64,000 nt of DNA from CAZXFA01 sp964640085 (GTDB taxonomy: Bacteria; Actinomycetota; UBA4738; HRBIN12), in NCBI GenBank assembly GCA_964640085.1, contig CAZXFA010000008.1, positions 23,727 through 87,726 of the forward strand, given 5' to 3'. Below the pieces are notes generated by a model, which made no database searches, was not told the DNA's origin, and saw only the letters and a program-made list of their open reading frames with translations. Positions 35,375-43,117 of the stretch are shown here, piece after piece (position 1 is the stretch's first letter; every line of letters begins with the position of its first letter). Made by a program: the position numbers and the translations under genes.

Positions 35375-37215
35375 TGCGCCGGGATCCGCTCGATCGCTGG
35401 GTGCTCCCGACCGCGGAGTCCGCGGTGCTCTTCCTCGTGCTGGTGGGCGGGAGCCTCCTCTACGCCGCGGGCGGGGGCTCCGCGCGGGACACGCTCGTGA
35501 GCCAGATGCTGGTGAACGCCGTCATGGTCCTCGGGCTTCAGGTGTACATCGGCAACACCGGGATCCTCTCGTTCGGTCACATGGGCTTCGCGGCGATCGC
35601 CGGCTACGCGGTCGCGATCATGGCGATCGAGCCCGTATTCAAGCGCCTGTTCATCCCGGAGGCGCCGTTCGGCCTGGCGGACGTGCACCTGCACCCGTTG
35701 GCGGCCACGGCGGTCGCCGCCCTCCTCCTGCTGCTGATCGGGTTCTTCCTCGGGCTGGGGCTCACGCGTTCGGGTGCCCGGGCCGGGGCGGTGGCTCCGA
35801 CGATGATCACGCTCGCGCTGCTGTTCCTCGTGTACGAGGCGGCCCGGAACTTCACCGATCTCACGGGCGGGGACCGCTCCGGGCTCTCGTTCGGGCCCGG
35901 CAACTCGCTCGAGGGCCGCGGATGGATCTACGCGGCGCTCGCCGCCGCGATCCTGGTCGCGAGGCTGTTCCGCGAGACGCGGCCGGGCCGCCTGGCGCAG
36001 GCCGCACGCGAGGACGAGCTCGCGGCGCGGGCATCGGGGATCCGCCCCGCCCCGCCGCAGATGGTCGCGCTCCTGCTCTCGGTGATCCTGATCACGATCG
36101 GCGCCTCGCTCCGCGTGCAGATCCTGGGCTCGATGACTCCGAACTTCTTCTTCTTCAGCTACACCCTCCTCACGCTCGCGATGCTGGTCGTCGGGGGGCG
36201 GAAGAGCGTCACCGGCTCACTCCTCGGCGTCGTGATCATCACCGCCGGGAACGAGCTCACCAGGTACCTGGCGAGCGACGCCGTGTCGGTGCCCGGACTC
36301 GGGTGGCTGTTGCGCGAAGGCCTGTCGGACGTGTTCCTCGGGGGCGCGATGCTGGGCTTCATGATCCTGCGGCCAGACGGGCTGTTCGGCGACCGTGAGC
36401 TCGGCGACCGGGTCCGCGCCCGTCGACGGGAGGCGGAGCCCCCGCCCCGACCGCTCGTGGCCACTGCGGCGGACACCGCGCCGTCCACGCTGTCCGCGCG
36501 GGGGGTGACCGTGCAGTTCGGGGGCTTCCTCGCCGTCCACGAGGCGTCCGTGGAGGTGCGGTCGGGAGAGGTCGTGGGGTTGATCGGACCGAACGGCGCC
36601 GGCAAGACGACGCTGCTCAACGCGATCACCGGGGTCGTGCCCGTGACCCATGGACGGGTGTCGCTCGACGGCCACGACCTGACGGGGCGGCCGACCTACC
36701 GGCGCGCGCGCGAGGGGATAGCCCGGACCTTCCAGAACTTCCGCCTGTTCCCGTCGTTGTCGCTGCGGGAGCACGTCGAGGTGGCCGCCCTGGTCGCCGA
36801 GCGTCACCGCCACGACCGGCCTCGTCCCGACCCCGGAGGCCTGCTGGTCGCCGGGGGGCTCTGGGAGGCCCGGGAGCGATCCGCGGCGGAGATCGATACC
36901 GGGACCGCTCGCCGCCTCGAGCTCGCCCGCGCGGCGGCCCTCGCACCCGCGTTCCTGCTCCTGGACGAGCCGACCACCGGTATGAGCGAGGCGGAGTCGA
37001 AGGCGATGATCGAGCACTTGCGCGCCACGGCGGCCGTCGCGAGCGCCGGGGTGCTGGTGATCGACCACGACCTGCACTTCATCACCAGGGTGTGCGACCG
37101 GATCTTCGTCCTGGATCAGGGGCGGGTGATCGCGCACGGCGCCCCGGAGGAGGTCCAGGCAGACCCGGAGGTGCGCGCCGCGTACCTGGGGACCTCCGCC
37201 GAGGCGGCAGGCTGA
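35374..37215 (+). CDS. Fused LivM permease-LivG ATPase
   Basis: A 613-residue fusion. Residues ~1-340 are a LivM permease (NTGILSFGHMGFAAIAGY, AQAAREDELAARASGI coupling helix); a Pro/Arg linker at ~345-370 leads to a LivG-type ATPase from about 371. The ATPase has Walker A GPNGAGKTT, FQNFRLFPSL Q-loop, Walker B FLLLDEPTTGM and H-loop VIDHD. Odd: where LivG has the ABC signature SYGQQRRLE, this has EIDTGTARRLELA (residues ~505-515), so the LSGGQ-type loop is lost. The fusion fixes the permease/ATPase stoichiometry; activity would rely on LivF's intact signature. Confidence 0.9.
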   Translation: MRRDPLDRWVLPTAESAVLFLVLVGGSLLYAAGGGSARDTLVSQMLVNAVMVLGLQVYIGNTGILSFGHMGFAAIAGYAVAIMAIEPVFKRLFIPEAPFGLADVHLHPLAATAVAALLLLLIGFFLGLGLTRSGARAGAVAPTMITLALLFLVYEAARNFTDLTGGDRSGLSFGPGNSLEGRGWIYAALAAAILVARLFRETRPGRLAQAAREDELAARASGIRPAPPQMVALLLSVILITIGASLRVQILGSMTPNFFFFSYTLLTLAMLVVGGRKSVTGSLLGVVIITAGNELTRYLASDAVSVPGLGWLLREGLSDVFLGGAMLGFMILRPDGLFGDRELGDRVRARRREAEPPPRPLVATAADTAPSTLSARGVTVQFGGFLAVHEASVEVRSGEVVGLIGPNGAGKTTLLNAITGVVPVTHGRVSLDGHDLTGRPTYRRAREGIARTFQNFRLFPSLSLREHVEVAALVAERHRHDRPRPDPGGLLVAGGLWEARERSAAEIDTGTARRLELARAAALAPAFLLLDEPTTGMSEAESKAMIEHLRATAAVASAGVLVIDHDLHFITRVCDRIFVLDQGRVIAHGAPEEVQADPEVRAAYLGTSAEAAG

Positions 37216-37277
37216 GACGACGGAACCCGAAGGAGCGGCGGGTCTCCCAGCGGTGCCGCCGAGGGGGGCCGCCGGGG

Positions 37278-37283
37278 TAGCAT
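37278..37283 (+). promoter_or_regulatory. -10 hexamer TAGCAT for the decarboxylase
   Basis: TAGCAT lies 6 nt before the ATG at 37290, so the decarboxylase has its own leaderless promoter separate from the Liv operon. Confidence 0.5.
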
Positions 37284-37289
37284 CGAGCC

Positions 37290-38726
37290 ATGACGGTGGG
37301 GGACCGCCCGCTCCGGCTCGACGCGTCCCGCGAAGAGGCCCTGGAGCACGCGGTCGACCTCGTCACGCAGGCCTGGCGCTCGTTCGATCGCTTCCGGCCG
37401 GAGGAGCCACCGCTCGACGAGCGGGTGCGGGCGCTGCTCCGGGCCTCGCTCCCCGAGGATCCGACCTCGGTGCACGAGGCGCTCGAGGACACGGGGCGGA
37501 TCCTCGACGAGTCGATCGCGCAGCCCCGGCCCCGGTACTTCGCGTTCATCGGCTCGAGCGGCCTGGAGATCGGGGCGATCGGCGATCTGTTGTCGCACAC
37601 GTACGACATCAATCTGGCCGTCGACGCACGGGCCGCGACCGAGATCGAGAAGCAGGCCGTGCGCTGGGCGGCCCAGTTCGTGGGGTACCCGGATACCTGC
37701 GCCGGTGCGTTCACCAGCGGTGGGACCGTATCGAACACCAGCGCGCTGGCCGCGGCCCGCGAGCACGCTCTGCCTGGCAGCCGCCACGGTGGTCTGGAGG
37801 ATCGGCGGGCGGCCGTGTACTGCAGCGAGGAGGTCCACTATTCGATCACCCGGGCGGTGGAGATGCTGGGGATCGGCTCCCGGAACCTCCGGGCGGTCCC
37901 GCTCGGGCCCGACCGGGGGATGATCCCCGGGGCGCTGGCGGAGGCGATCGACGCCGACCTGGCCGGGGGCATCACGCCCATCGCTGTCGTGGCCACCGCG
38001 GGTACCACGCTGACGGGGGCCATCGACCCGATGGACGCGATCGCCGACATCTGCGAGCAGCGAAGGGTGTGGATGCACGTCGACGGCGCGTACGGCCTGC
38101 CGGCGGTCGCGGTTCGCCCGGATCTGTTCACCGGGTTCGAGCGTGCGAGCTCGGTCAGCGTGGACGCGCACAAGTGGCTCTACCTCCCGAAGGCCTGCGG
38201 GGTGGTGCTCGTTCGCCGCGAGGAGGACCTGGTTGCAGCCTTCGCCCACGAGCAGGGCTACCTGCCGCATCAGCGGTACGACCTGCACGCGGTGGACATC
38301 ACGTTCGAGTACTCGCGACCGTTCCGAGCGCTGAAGTTCTGGCTCGCGATGCGCGCCCACGGGGCCGCGGCGTTCCGTGAGGCGATCGCCCGGAACCTCT
38401 CCGAGGCGCAGCTGCTCTTCGAGACGGTCTCGGCGAGGCCGGACTTCGAGGCGTTGGGACCCCCCAAGCTCTCGGTGGTCCCGTTCCGGCATGTCCCGCC
38501 GGGGGTGGAGGACCTGGACGCGCACAACGACCGGCTCGCCGAGGCCCTCCAGGTGGACGGGCGCGTCTGGATCGCCTCGGCGTTGATCGACGATCGGGTT
38601 TGGCTCCGGCCATGCTTCGTGAACTTCCGCACCACCGAGGGCGACGTGCTCGATCTGGTGGAGATCGCGGCCGACGTTGGGGAGCGGATCCTCGAGCGGT
38701 CCGGCGCGGGCTCGGCCGGCGGCTAG
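37290..38726 (+). CDS. PLP-dependent aromatic amino acid decarboxylase (group II)
   Basis: A 478-residue group II decarboxylase. Features: the RPRYFAFIGSSG segment, AGAFTSGGTVSNTSAL phosphate site, YCSEEVHYSI stacking His, HVDGAYG Asp, and the Schiff-base Lys295 in SVDAHKWLYLP. The DDC-family layout suggests decarboxylation of an aromatic or acidic amino acid (Tyr, DOPA, Trp or Glu). Next to the HpaE/HpaD and Liv genes, an aromatic amine or acid route is plausible but inferred. Confidence 0.88.
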   Translation: MTVGDRPLRLDASREEALEHAVDLVTQAWRSFDRFRPEEPPLDERVRALLRASLPEDPTSVHEALEDTGRILDESIAQPRPRYFAFIGSSGLEIGAIGDLLSHTYDINLAVDARAATEIEKQAVRWAAQFVGYPDTCAGAFTSGGTVSNTSALAAAREHALPGSRHGGLEDRRAAVYCSEEVHYSITRAVEMLGIGSRNLRAVPLGPDRGMIPGALAEAIDADLAGGITPIAVVATAGTTLTGAIDPMDAIADICEQRRVWMHVDGAYGLPAVAVRPDLFTGFERASSVSVDAHKWLYLPKACGVVLVRREEDLVAAFAHEQGYLPHQRYDLHAVDITFEYSRPFRALKFWLAMRAHGAAAFREAIARNLSEAQLLFETVSARPDFEALGPPKLSVVPFRHVPPGVEDLDAHNDRLAEALQVDGRVWIASALIDDRVWLRPCFVNFRTTEGDVLDLVEIAADVGERILERSGAGSAGG

Positions 38727-38729
38727 ACT
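38724..38729 (+). promoter_or_regulatory. -10 hexamer TAGACT for purE
   Basis: TAGACT overlaps the decarboxylase stop codon. A 29-nt interval with GGGAGACGGG leads to the purE ATG at 38759. Confidence 0.4.
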
Positions 38730-38758
38730 CCGGCCGGCAGCACCGACGGGAGACGGGT

Positions 38759-39250
38759 ATGGCGGATCCGCTCGTGGGCATGGTCATGGGTTCCGCATCG
38801 GACTGGGAGACGATGCGGCACTGCGCCCAGCAGCTGTCGTCCTTCGGCGTGCCCTTCGAGACCCGGGTGCTCTCGGCCCACCGGACGCCCGACGAGCTCC
38901 AGGAGTGGATCGGGTCGGCCGAGGCGCGGGGGGTGGAGGTGTTCATCGCCGCGGCGGGGATGGCCGCCGCGCTCCCGGGCGTGGTGGCTGCCCACACCGC
39001 CCGGCCGGTCCTCGGCGTGCCGATGGAGTCCAAGCTCTCCGGGCTGGACTCGCTGCTCTCGATGGTCCAGATGCCGGCCGGCATCCCGGTGGGGACCCTG
39101 GCCGTCGGACGGGCGGGCGCCGTGAACGCGGCGATCCTCGCCACCCAGATCCTGGCCGGCCGGCACGAGCGGCTGCGCGGGGTGGTCGCCGATCACCGAC
39201 GCGAGCAGGCAGAGCAGATCCTGGCCGAACCCGACCCCTCGGCGGGGTGA
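38759..39250 (+). CDS. purE: N5-carboxyaminoimidazole ribonucleotide mutase-like protein
   Basis: A 163-residue PurE-fold protein for the CAIR step of purine synthesis. VGMVMGSASDWETM at the N-terminus and the catalytic-His loop LSAHRTPDEL are intact. The second active-site loop is AAAGMAAALPGVVAAHT, not the GGAAHLPG of class I PurE, so the His before LPG is missing; such AAALPG variants occur in some bacteria and archaea. It may be a variant PurE or a PurE-like paralogue. It is not next to purK here. Confidence 0.85.
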   Translation: MADPLVGMVMGSASDWETMRHCAQQLSSFGVPFETRVLSAHRTPDELQEWIGSAEARGVEVFIAAAGMAAALPGVVAAHTARPVLGVPMESKLSGLDSLLSMVQMPAGIPVGTLAVGRAGAVNAAILATQILAGRHERLRGVVADHRREQAEQILAEPDPSAG

Positions 39251-39345
39251 GCCGGTGGCCCGTCCCTGGCGCCCGTCCCCACGGCTCGTGGGGCACGATA
39301 TCGGCTGGGACGTTCTGGCTCGCGAGGCTCGAGACCCAAGGGGGA

Positions 39346-39351
39346 TACCCT
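39346..39351 (+). promoter_or_regulatory. -10 hexamer TACCCT for the M15 peptidase
   Basis: TACCCT ends 7 nt before the GTG at 39359; with no Shine-Dalgarno in between, a leaderless start is implied. Confidence 0.5.
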
Positions 39352-39358
39352 CCAGGTC

Positions 39359-39997
39359 GTGCGTGGCCCTCTCGCCGTCGGGCTCGTCCTCGCGCTCGTG
39401 TGGCCGGGCACCGTCGGCGACGAGCCGTTCGAGGGGTCGGTCGCCCGGCTCGATCGGGCGACGCGGGAGCTGATGACCGGGCGCTCGTGGCGCGAGGGCT
39501 GCCCGGTAGGTCTCGAGAAGCTCCGCCGCGTGCGCGTGACCTACCGCGGGTTCGACGGAGCCCCGCATCGGGGCAGGCTCGTCGTCCACCGCCGCTGGGC
39601 CGAGGATGTCCTCGATATGTTCCGGCGCCTCTACGGGCGCGGGTTCCCGATCCGTCGCATCCGGCTCGTCGACCGGTACGGAGCCGACGACCGCGTCTCG
39701 ATGCGCCACGACAACACGTCCGCGTTCAATTGCCGGTACGTGGCCGGGACGACGACATGGTCCCAGCATGCGTACGGCCGCGCGATCGACATCAACCCGG
39801 TCGAGAACCCGTACGTGGACGGCTCGCGCGTCTCCCCGCGTCGTGGACGACGGTTCCTGGACCGCTCGGACGTCCGTCCGGGGATGATCGTGGAGGGCGA
39901 CGTGGTCTGGCGGGCCTTCCGACGCATCGGCTGGGGGTGGGGCGGCGACTGGCGTTCCCCCACGGACTACCAGCACTTCTCGTCCAACGGGAGATGA
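39359..39997 (+). CDS. M15-type D-Ala-D-Ala carboxypeptidase, secreted
   Basis: A 212-residue protein with a short N-terminal hydrophobic segment (GPLAVGLVLALVWPG) that looks like a signal peptide, then an M15 zinc peptidase domain. Motif FNCRYVAGTTTWSQHAYGRAIDINP carries the His and Asp zinc ligands (SxHxxGxAxD), and the final WGGDW...DYQHF gives the last ligand. It should trim peptidoglycan stem peptides outside the membrane. The GTG start lies 7 nt after a TACCCT hexamer. A maa-like fragment follows after 4 bp. Confidence 0.85.
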   Translation: MRGPLAVGLVLALVWPGTVGDEPFEGSVARLDRATRELMTGRSWREGCPVGLEKLRRVRVTYRGFDGAPHRGRLVVHRRWAEDVLDMFRRLYGRGFPIRRIRLVDRYGADDRVSMRHDNTSAFNCRYVAGTTTWSQHAYGRAIDINPVENPYVDGSRVSPRRGRRFLDRSDVRPGMIVEGDVVWRAFRRIGWGWGGDWRSPTDYQHFSSNGR

Positions 39998-40001
39998 AGT
40001 C

Positions 40002-40106
40002 GTGGCTCCGTCCGAGAGGGAGAAGATGCTCCTAGGTGAGCCGTACCTGGCGTCCGATCCCGAGCTGGTCCGCGAGCGCCGCCGATGCAGGAGACGGTCC
40101 GCGGGG
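40002..40106 (+). pseudogene. Truncated maltose/galactoside O-acetyltransferase N-terminus
   Basis: Translation from the GTG at 40002 gives VAPSEREKMLLGEPYLASDP then ELVRERRRC, matching the ~30-residue maltose-acetyltransferase N-terminal domain of Maa/LacA proteins (EKMLAGE.Y...DPEL..ER). The match stops at about 40085, where the family should continue with the hexapeptide-repeat body; instead an opposed SnoaL-like gene begins. It is a remnant cut by a rearrangement. Confidence 0.6.
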
Positions 40107-40557
40107 CTACGCTCGTTCCTGCTTCGCCCCTGCTGCCCATTCAACGGGACCGGCGGTCGTCTGGACCAGTCCGAGCTGCTCCATGATGGCGAGGCGGTCC
40201 TGCATCGCCCAGGTCTCAACGACCTTGCCATCCGCGATCCGGTAGATGCGGAATGAGGCGAGCGAGATCCGCTTCCCCGTCCCCGCTCGGCCGGCGAAGG
40301 GACCGGTGTGGGTGGCGGTGATCATCAACCGTCCCACGACCTTGTCGTCTTCTGCGATCAGATCCTCGATGGCGACATGGATGTCGGAGAAGGCGTCGAG
40401 GAACTGCCGGACGTGGTTCGTCGATTCCTCAAGCAGATCCGGCCCAACGAAGTCGCTGAGCGCATCCACGTTCCTCTTGCCCCAGACCTCATCGATTGCC
40501 CCAGACCTCATCGATCTCACGTCGCACCAGCTCCTTGTTCTCATCAACGACCGACAT
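40107..40557 (-). pseudogene. SnoaL-like ester cyclase gene broken by a 19-bp tandem duplication
   Basis: The 3' part reads as a SnoaL-like protein (AIDEVWGKRNVDALSDFV, FLDAFSDIHVAIEDLIAEDD, FRIYRIADGKVVETWAMQD). The family N-terminus, ATG at 40557 giving MSVVDENKELVRREIDEVWG, is in another frame and hits TGA after two more codons. Between them a 19-bp unit is exactly duplicated (40478-40515). Removing one copy restores REIDEVWGKRNVDAL in a single frame of about 143 codons. The middle is also short compared with typical members. GC here (about 60%) is below the neighbourhood, consistent with acquired DNA. An intact but truncated product from a downstream start is possible. Confidence 0.7.
40478..40515. 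repeat. 19-bp perfect tandem duplication
   Basis: TGCCCCAGACCTCATCGAT occurs at 40478-40496 and again at 40497-40515. Because 19 is not a multiple of 3 it shifts the SnoaL-like frame. Confidence 0.95.
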
Positions 40558-40668
40558 CCGCAACCTCCCTCGCATCCCCCGTGCCTCGAACCTCGACAGC
40601 CGCTGGGGGAAGGCGCAAGCGGGGGGCGTGCCCGAGGAAGGGCCTGTGCGTGGGGGGATGAGCTCTGG

Positions 40669-40741
40669 CGCGCCGGGGAGGACTCGAACCTCCGACCCGC
40701 TGCTTAGAAGGCAGCCGCTCTGTCCACTGAGCTACCGGCGC
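40669..40741 (-). tRNA. tRNA-Arg (anticodon UCU)
   Basis: Minus strand. Acceptor GCGCCGG/CCGGCGC pairs fully; anticodon stem GCTGC/GCAGC encloses loop CTTCTAA, anticodon TCT; T-loop GGTTCGAGTCC is standard. Discriminator G is followed by an encoded CCA (40666-40668). Confidence 0.95.
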
Positions 40742-40830
40742 TCGTCGACCTGCGGGACTCCGGTGGGGGCTCCACAGGTGGTTCGAGGCAAGTGTAGGCG
40801 ACCGGGAGCACGCATCGACGCGAGCGGACG

Positions 40831-41316
40831 TCACTCGTGGAGCAGCACGCTCAGCTCGATCTCGACAGGGGCGCGGAACGGCAGGGAGGCGATCCCCACG
40901 GACGTGCGCACGTGCGCCCCGGCCTCCGGTCCGAAGATCCGCACGATCAGGTCCGAGGCGCCGTTCGTGACCAGGTGGTGCCGGTCGAACTCCGGCGTCG
41001 AGCTGACGTAGCCCCGCACCTTGACGACCCGCCGCACGCGGTCGAGCGACCCGACTGCGGCGCGCAGCGAGGCGAGCGCGTTCAGCGTCGCCACCTGGGC
41101 CGCGACGACGCCGGCCTCGAGGTCGAGCTCCGCGCCCACGCGCCCCTCGTTGACGATCGCCTCGCCGTCGAACGGCAGGTGGCCAGCGGTCTCCGCGACG
41201 TCGCCGTGAACGTAAGTGGTGACGTAGTGGCCCGGAGGTTCCGGGGCGGGCGGCAGCTCGATCCCGAGCTCCTGCAGGCGCCGCTCGACGGACACGTCGC
41301 TCAGCTCGGCTTCCAT
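40831..41316 (-). CDS. RidA/YjgF-family protein (Rid subgroup of the YjgF_like_1 type)
   Basis: A 161-residue RidA-fold protein of the longer, divergent branch: RLQELGIELPPAPEPPGHYVT at the start, ETAGHLPFDGE, and QVATLNALASLRAAVG, the helix conserved across the family. Rid proteins hydrolyse reactive enamines/imines released by other enzymes; the Arg of canonical RidA cannot be placed with certainty. It is the last gene of the six-gene operon, with its ATG 16 bp inside the preceding gene. That position suggests deamination of an imine produced by the upstream monooxygenase/hydrolase. Confidence 0.85.
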   Translation of the reverse strand: MEAELSDVSVERRLQELGIELPPAPEPPGHYVTTYVHGDVAETAGHLPFDGEAIVNEGRVGAELDLEAGVVAAQVATLNALASLRAAVGSLDRVRRVVKVRGYVSSTPEFDRHHLVTNGASDLIVRIFGPEAGAHVRTSVGIASLPFRAPVEIELSVLLHE

Positions 41317-42239
41317 ACGCCGCCGGGGAGGCCGGTGCCCGGCGCCGGGAAGTGCATCCCGAGGTACCAGGGGAACGCCTGGTGCGACCAGGCGTACGTC
41401 GTGTTGCCGTAGCGCAGGAGCTGCTCGAGCACCTCCTCCACCACGACGGGGTCGTCGCTCTCCTCCAGCACCGCCTGGAACCGCTGGGCGAAGTCGGACA
41501 GCCGTTCGTACCCGTGGTAGCGCAGCGAGAAGTGATAGGTCGAGCCGACCGTCGCGTAGATCGCACGTACGGTCTGGGGATCGTGCTTCGACAGGGCCTT
41601 GTAGAGCGGATAGAGCGTGTTGACCACGTAGTCGCGGACGAGCCCGTAGGACGCCACCCAGACCGAGAAGTACTGGTCGAAGCTCCCCGCGTCGGGGACC
41701 TCGCCGGAGCGCAGCCGGGCGACGTCCGCGGGCTCCTCGAGCTGGATCGCGTCGGCGGCGGCGGCGATCTCGCGCGCGAGCGGGTGCGACGGCTCGGGCG
41801 GGGGCGCCGGCGCGACGACGTCGCCCTCCACGGCGAAGTGCACGGTGAGCGGCTGCTTGCGCCAGTAGAGGTTGTCCCAGACCTCCCGTCCCACCCGCGG
41901 CAACGCGCCGAGATCGTCGTCATCGATCTGCCCCAGCACGGCCTGACTCGCCGGCTCGAGGCCGTGCCCGTACTGGATCGAGAGCTTGCTCCCCGTCCCC
42001 TGCGAGAGGCGGATCCGGCCGATCGGGGCGTCCGTGATCGCCTCCTTCACGGGCGTCGGCGCCGTGCTCAGGTACGGCAGCCACATGGTCACGGAGCTGC
42101 CGGAGACGACGGGATGCGACTGGACGATCCCGAACGGCGTGTGCCGCACGAACTCGTCGCACAGCTCCGGGTTCGCCTCCACGGCGAGGGTCGCGCCGAC
42201 GGCGACGTCGATCTCGGGCCAGTCGATCGAGATCCTCAC
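41301..42239 (-). CDS. Uncharacterised protein, DUF3830-like N-terminal domain plus helical C-terminal domain
   Basis: A 312-residue cytosolic protein with no signal peptide. Residues ~1-135 (ANPELCDEFVRHTPFG, VVSGSSVTMWLPYLS, IQYGHGLEP) have the pattern of DUF3830 cyclophilin-like domains, a resemblance judged by eye. Residues ~150-300 are helical and rich in aromatic residues (FDQYFSVWVASYGLVRDYV, YGNTTYAWSHQAFPWYLGMH) and are not recognised. GTG at 42239 overlaps the preceding stop (GTGA). Because it lies between a hydrolase and a RidA it may be a pathway enzyme or a substrate-binding/lyase partner. Confidence 0.6.
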   Translation of the reverse strand: MRISIDWPEIDVAVGATLAVEANPELCDEFVRHTPFGIVQSHPVVSGSSVTMWLPYLSTAPTPVKEAITDAPIGRIRLSQGTGSKLSIQYGHGLEPASQAVLGQIDDDDLGALPRVGREVWDNLYWRKQPLTVHFAVEGDVVAPAPPPEPSHPLAREIAAAADAIQLEEPADVARLRSGEVPDAGSFDQYFSVWVASYGLVRDYVVNTLYPLYKALSKHDPQTVRAIYATVGSTYHFSLRYHGYERLSDFAQRFQAVLEESDDPVVVEEVLEQLLRYGNTTYAWSHQAFPWYLGMHFPAPGTGLPGGVWKPS

Positions 42240-43117
42240 AACCCGAGCACCACCTTCGGCGAGTGGCGGATCATCGTGGAGATCTCCTCCTCGCTCACGC
42301 CCACCGCCTTGAGGGCGTTCAGGAACGCGCGCAGCGCCTCGACCGGCTGTGCGTTGTGGATCTGGCCGCAGTCGCTCGAGATGACGACGCGGTCGGCTCC
42401 CACCTTCGAGACGAGGGAGGCAACCCACTCGAGCTGCATGCCGCCCCCGTGGTGTCGGAGCATGAAGTGCTCCATCGGGAAGGAGAGGGAGGCGGCGACC
42501 TCGAACAGCGCGCCGTGCGTGTCCATCTCCAGGAGGAAGTCCTCCGACTTGTCGAGGAAGAAGACGTGCGTCAGCAGGCACCGCACGCCCTCCTCTTCGC
42601 AGCCGAGGACGATCGCGCGGACGTCGTCGGGGCCGAGATGGCCGGTCGCGATGGTCGCGTCGAAGGACTTGGCGAGGCGCATGATCTCGCGCATCGGGTC
42701 GAGCAGGCGCCCATCCTCGTCGCGGACGGAGAGGCCCGACGACGCGAGCCCTGGCGCGAGGGTCATGTGGCCGACGCCGTACGTGCCCTTGCCGAGCGAC
42801 TCGACGTGGTGCGCCGCGTGCATCGTCGGGCCCCAGACGATCCGGGCGCCCTGGTGGAGCGCCGCGGCCGCGGCGAAGGGGTTGATGCCTCCGACGAACT
42901 CGTTCAGCACCACGCCGCCGTAGAGGTCGATGCCCGGAACGAGCAGGCTCGTGGAGTGGGCCCGGGTGACCGTCGGCTCGTGGTGCGCCTTGAAGACGAG
43001 CCCTGCCATGCCCACGTCGCGAGCGGCCCGGGCGAGGTCGGCGCAGTCGCCGATCCGCGGGAACAGCTCCGGCGCCGCGTGGACGTGGATGTCGTACGCG
43101 CCCTCGAGCGTGATCAC
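42236..43117 (-). CDS. Metal-dependent hydrolase, DUF6282-like amidohydrolase superfamily
   Basis: A 293-residue TIM-barrel hydrolase. The N-terminal DIHVHAAPELFPR gives the HxH metal pair; VFKAHHEPTVTRAH, IVWGPTMHAAHHVES, the ATGHLGPDDV histidine and the final-strand ISSDCGQIHN aspartate complete a plausible binuclear site. The DUF6282 assignment rests on the DIHVHAAPEL and GHL patterns. It overlaps both neighbours by 4 bp. In the operon it would hydrolyse a ring-opened or lactam/amide intermediate; this is inference. Confidence 0.78.
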   Translation of the reverse strand: MITLEGAYDIHVHAAPELFPRIGDCADLARAARDVGMAGLVFKAHHEPTVTRAHSTSLLVPGIDLYGGVVLNEFVGGINPFAAAAALHQGARIVWGPTMHAAHHVESLGKGTYGVGHMTLAPGLASSGLSVRDEDGRLLDPMREIMRLAKSFDATIATGHLGPDDVRAIVLGCEEEGVRCLLTHVFFLDKSEDFLLEMDTHGALFEVAASLSFPMEHFMLRHHGGGMQLEWVASLVSKVGADRVVISSDCGQIHNAQPVEALRAFLNALKAVGVSEEEISTMIRHSPKVVLGL

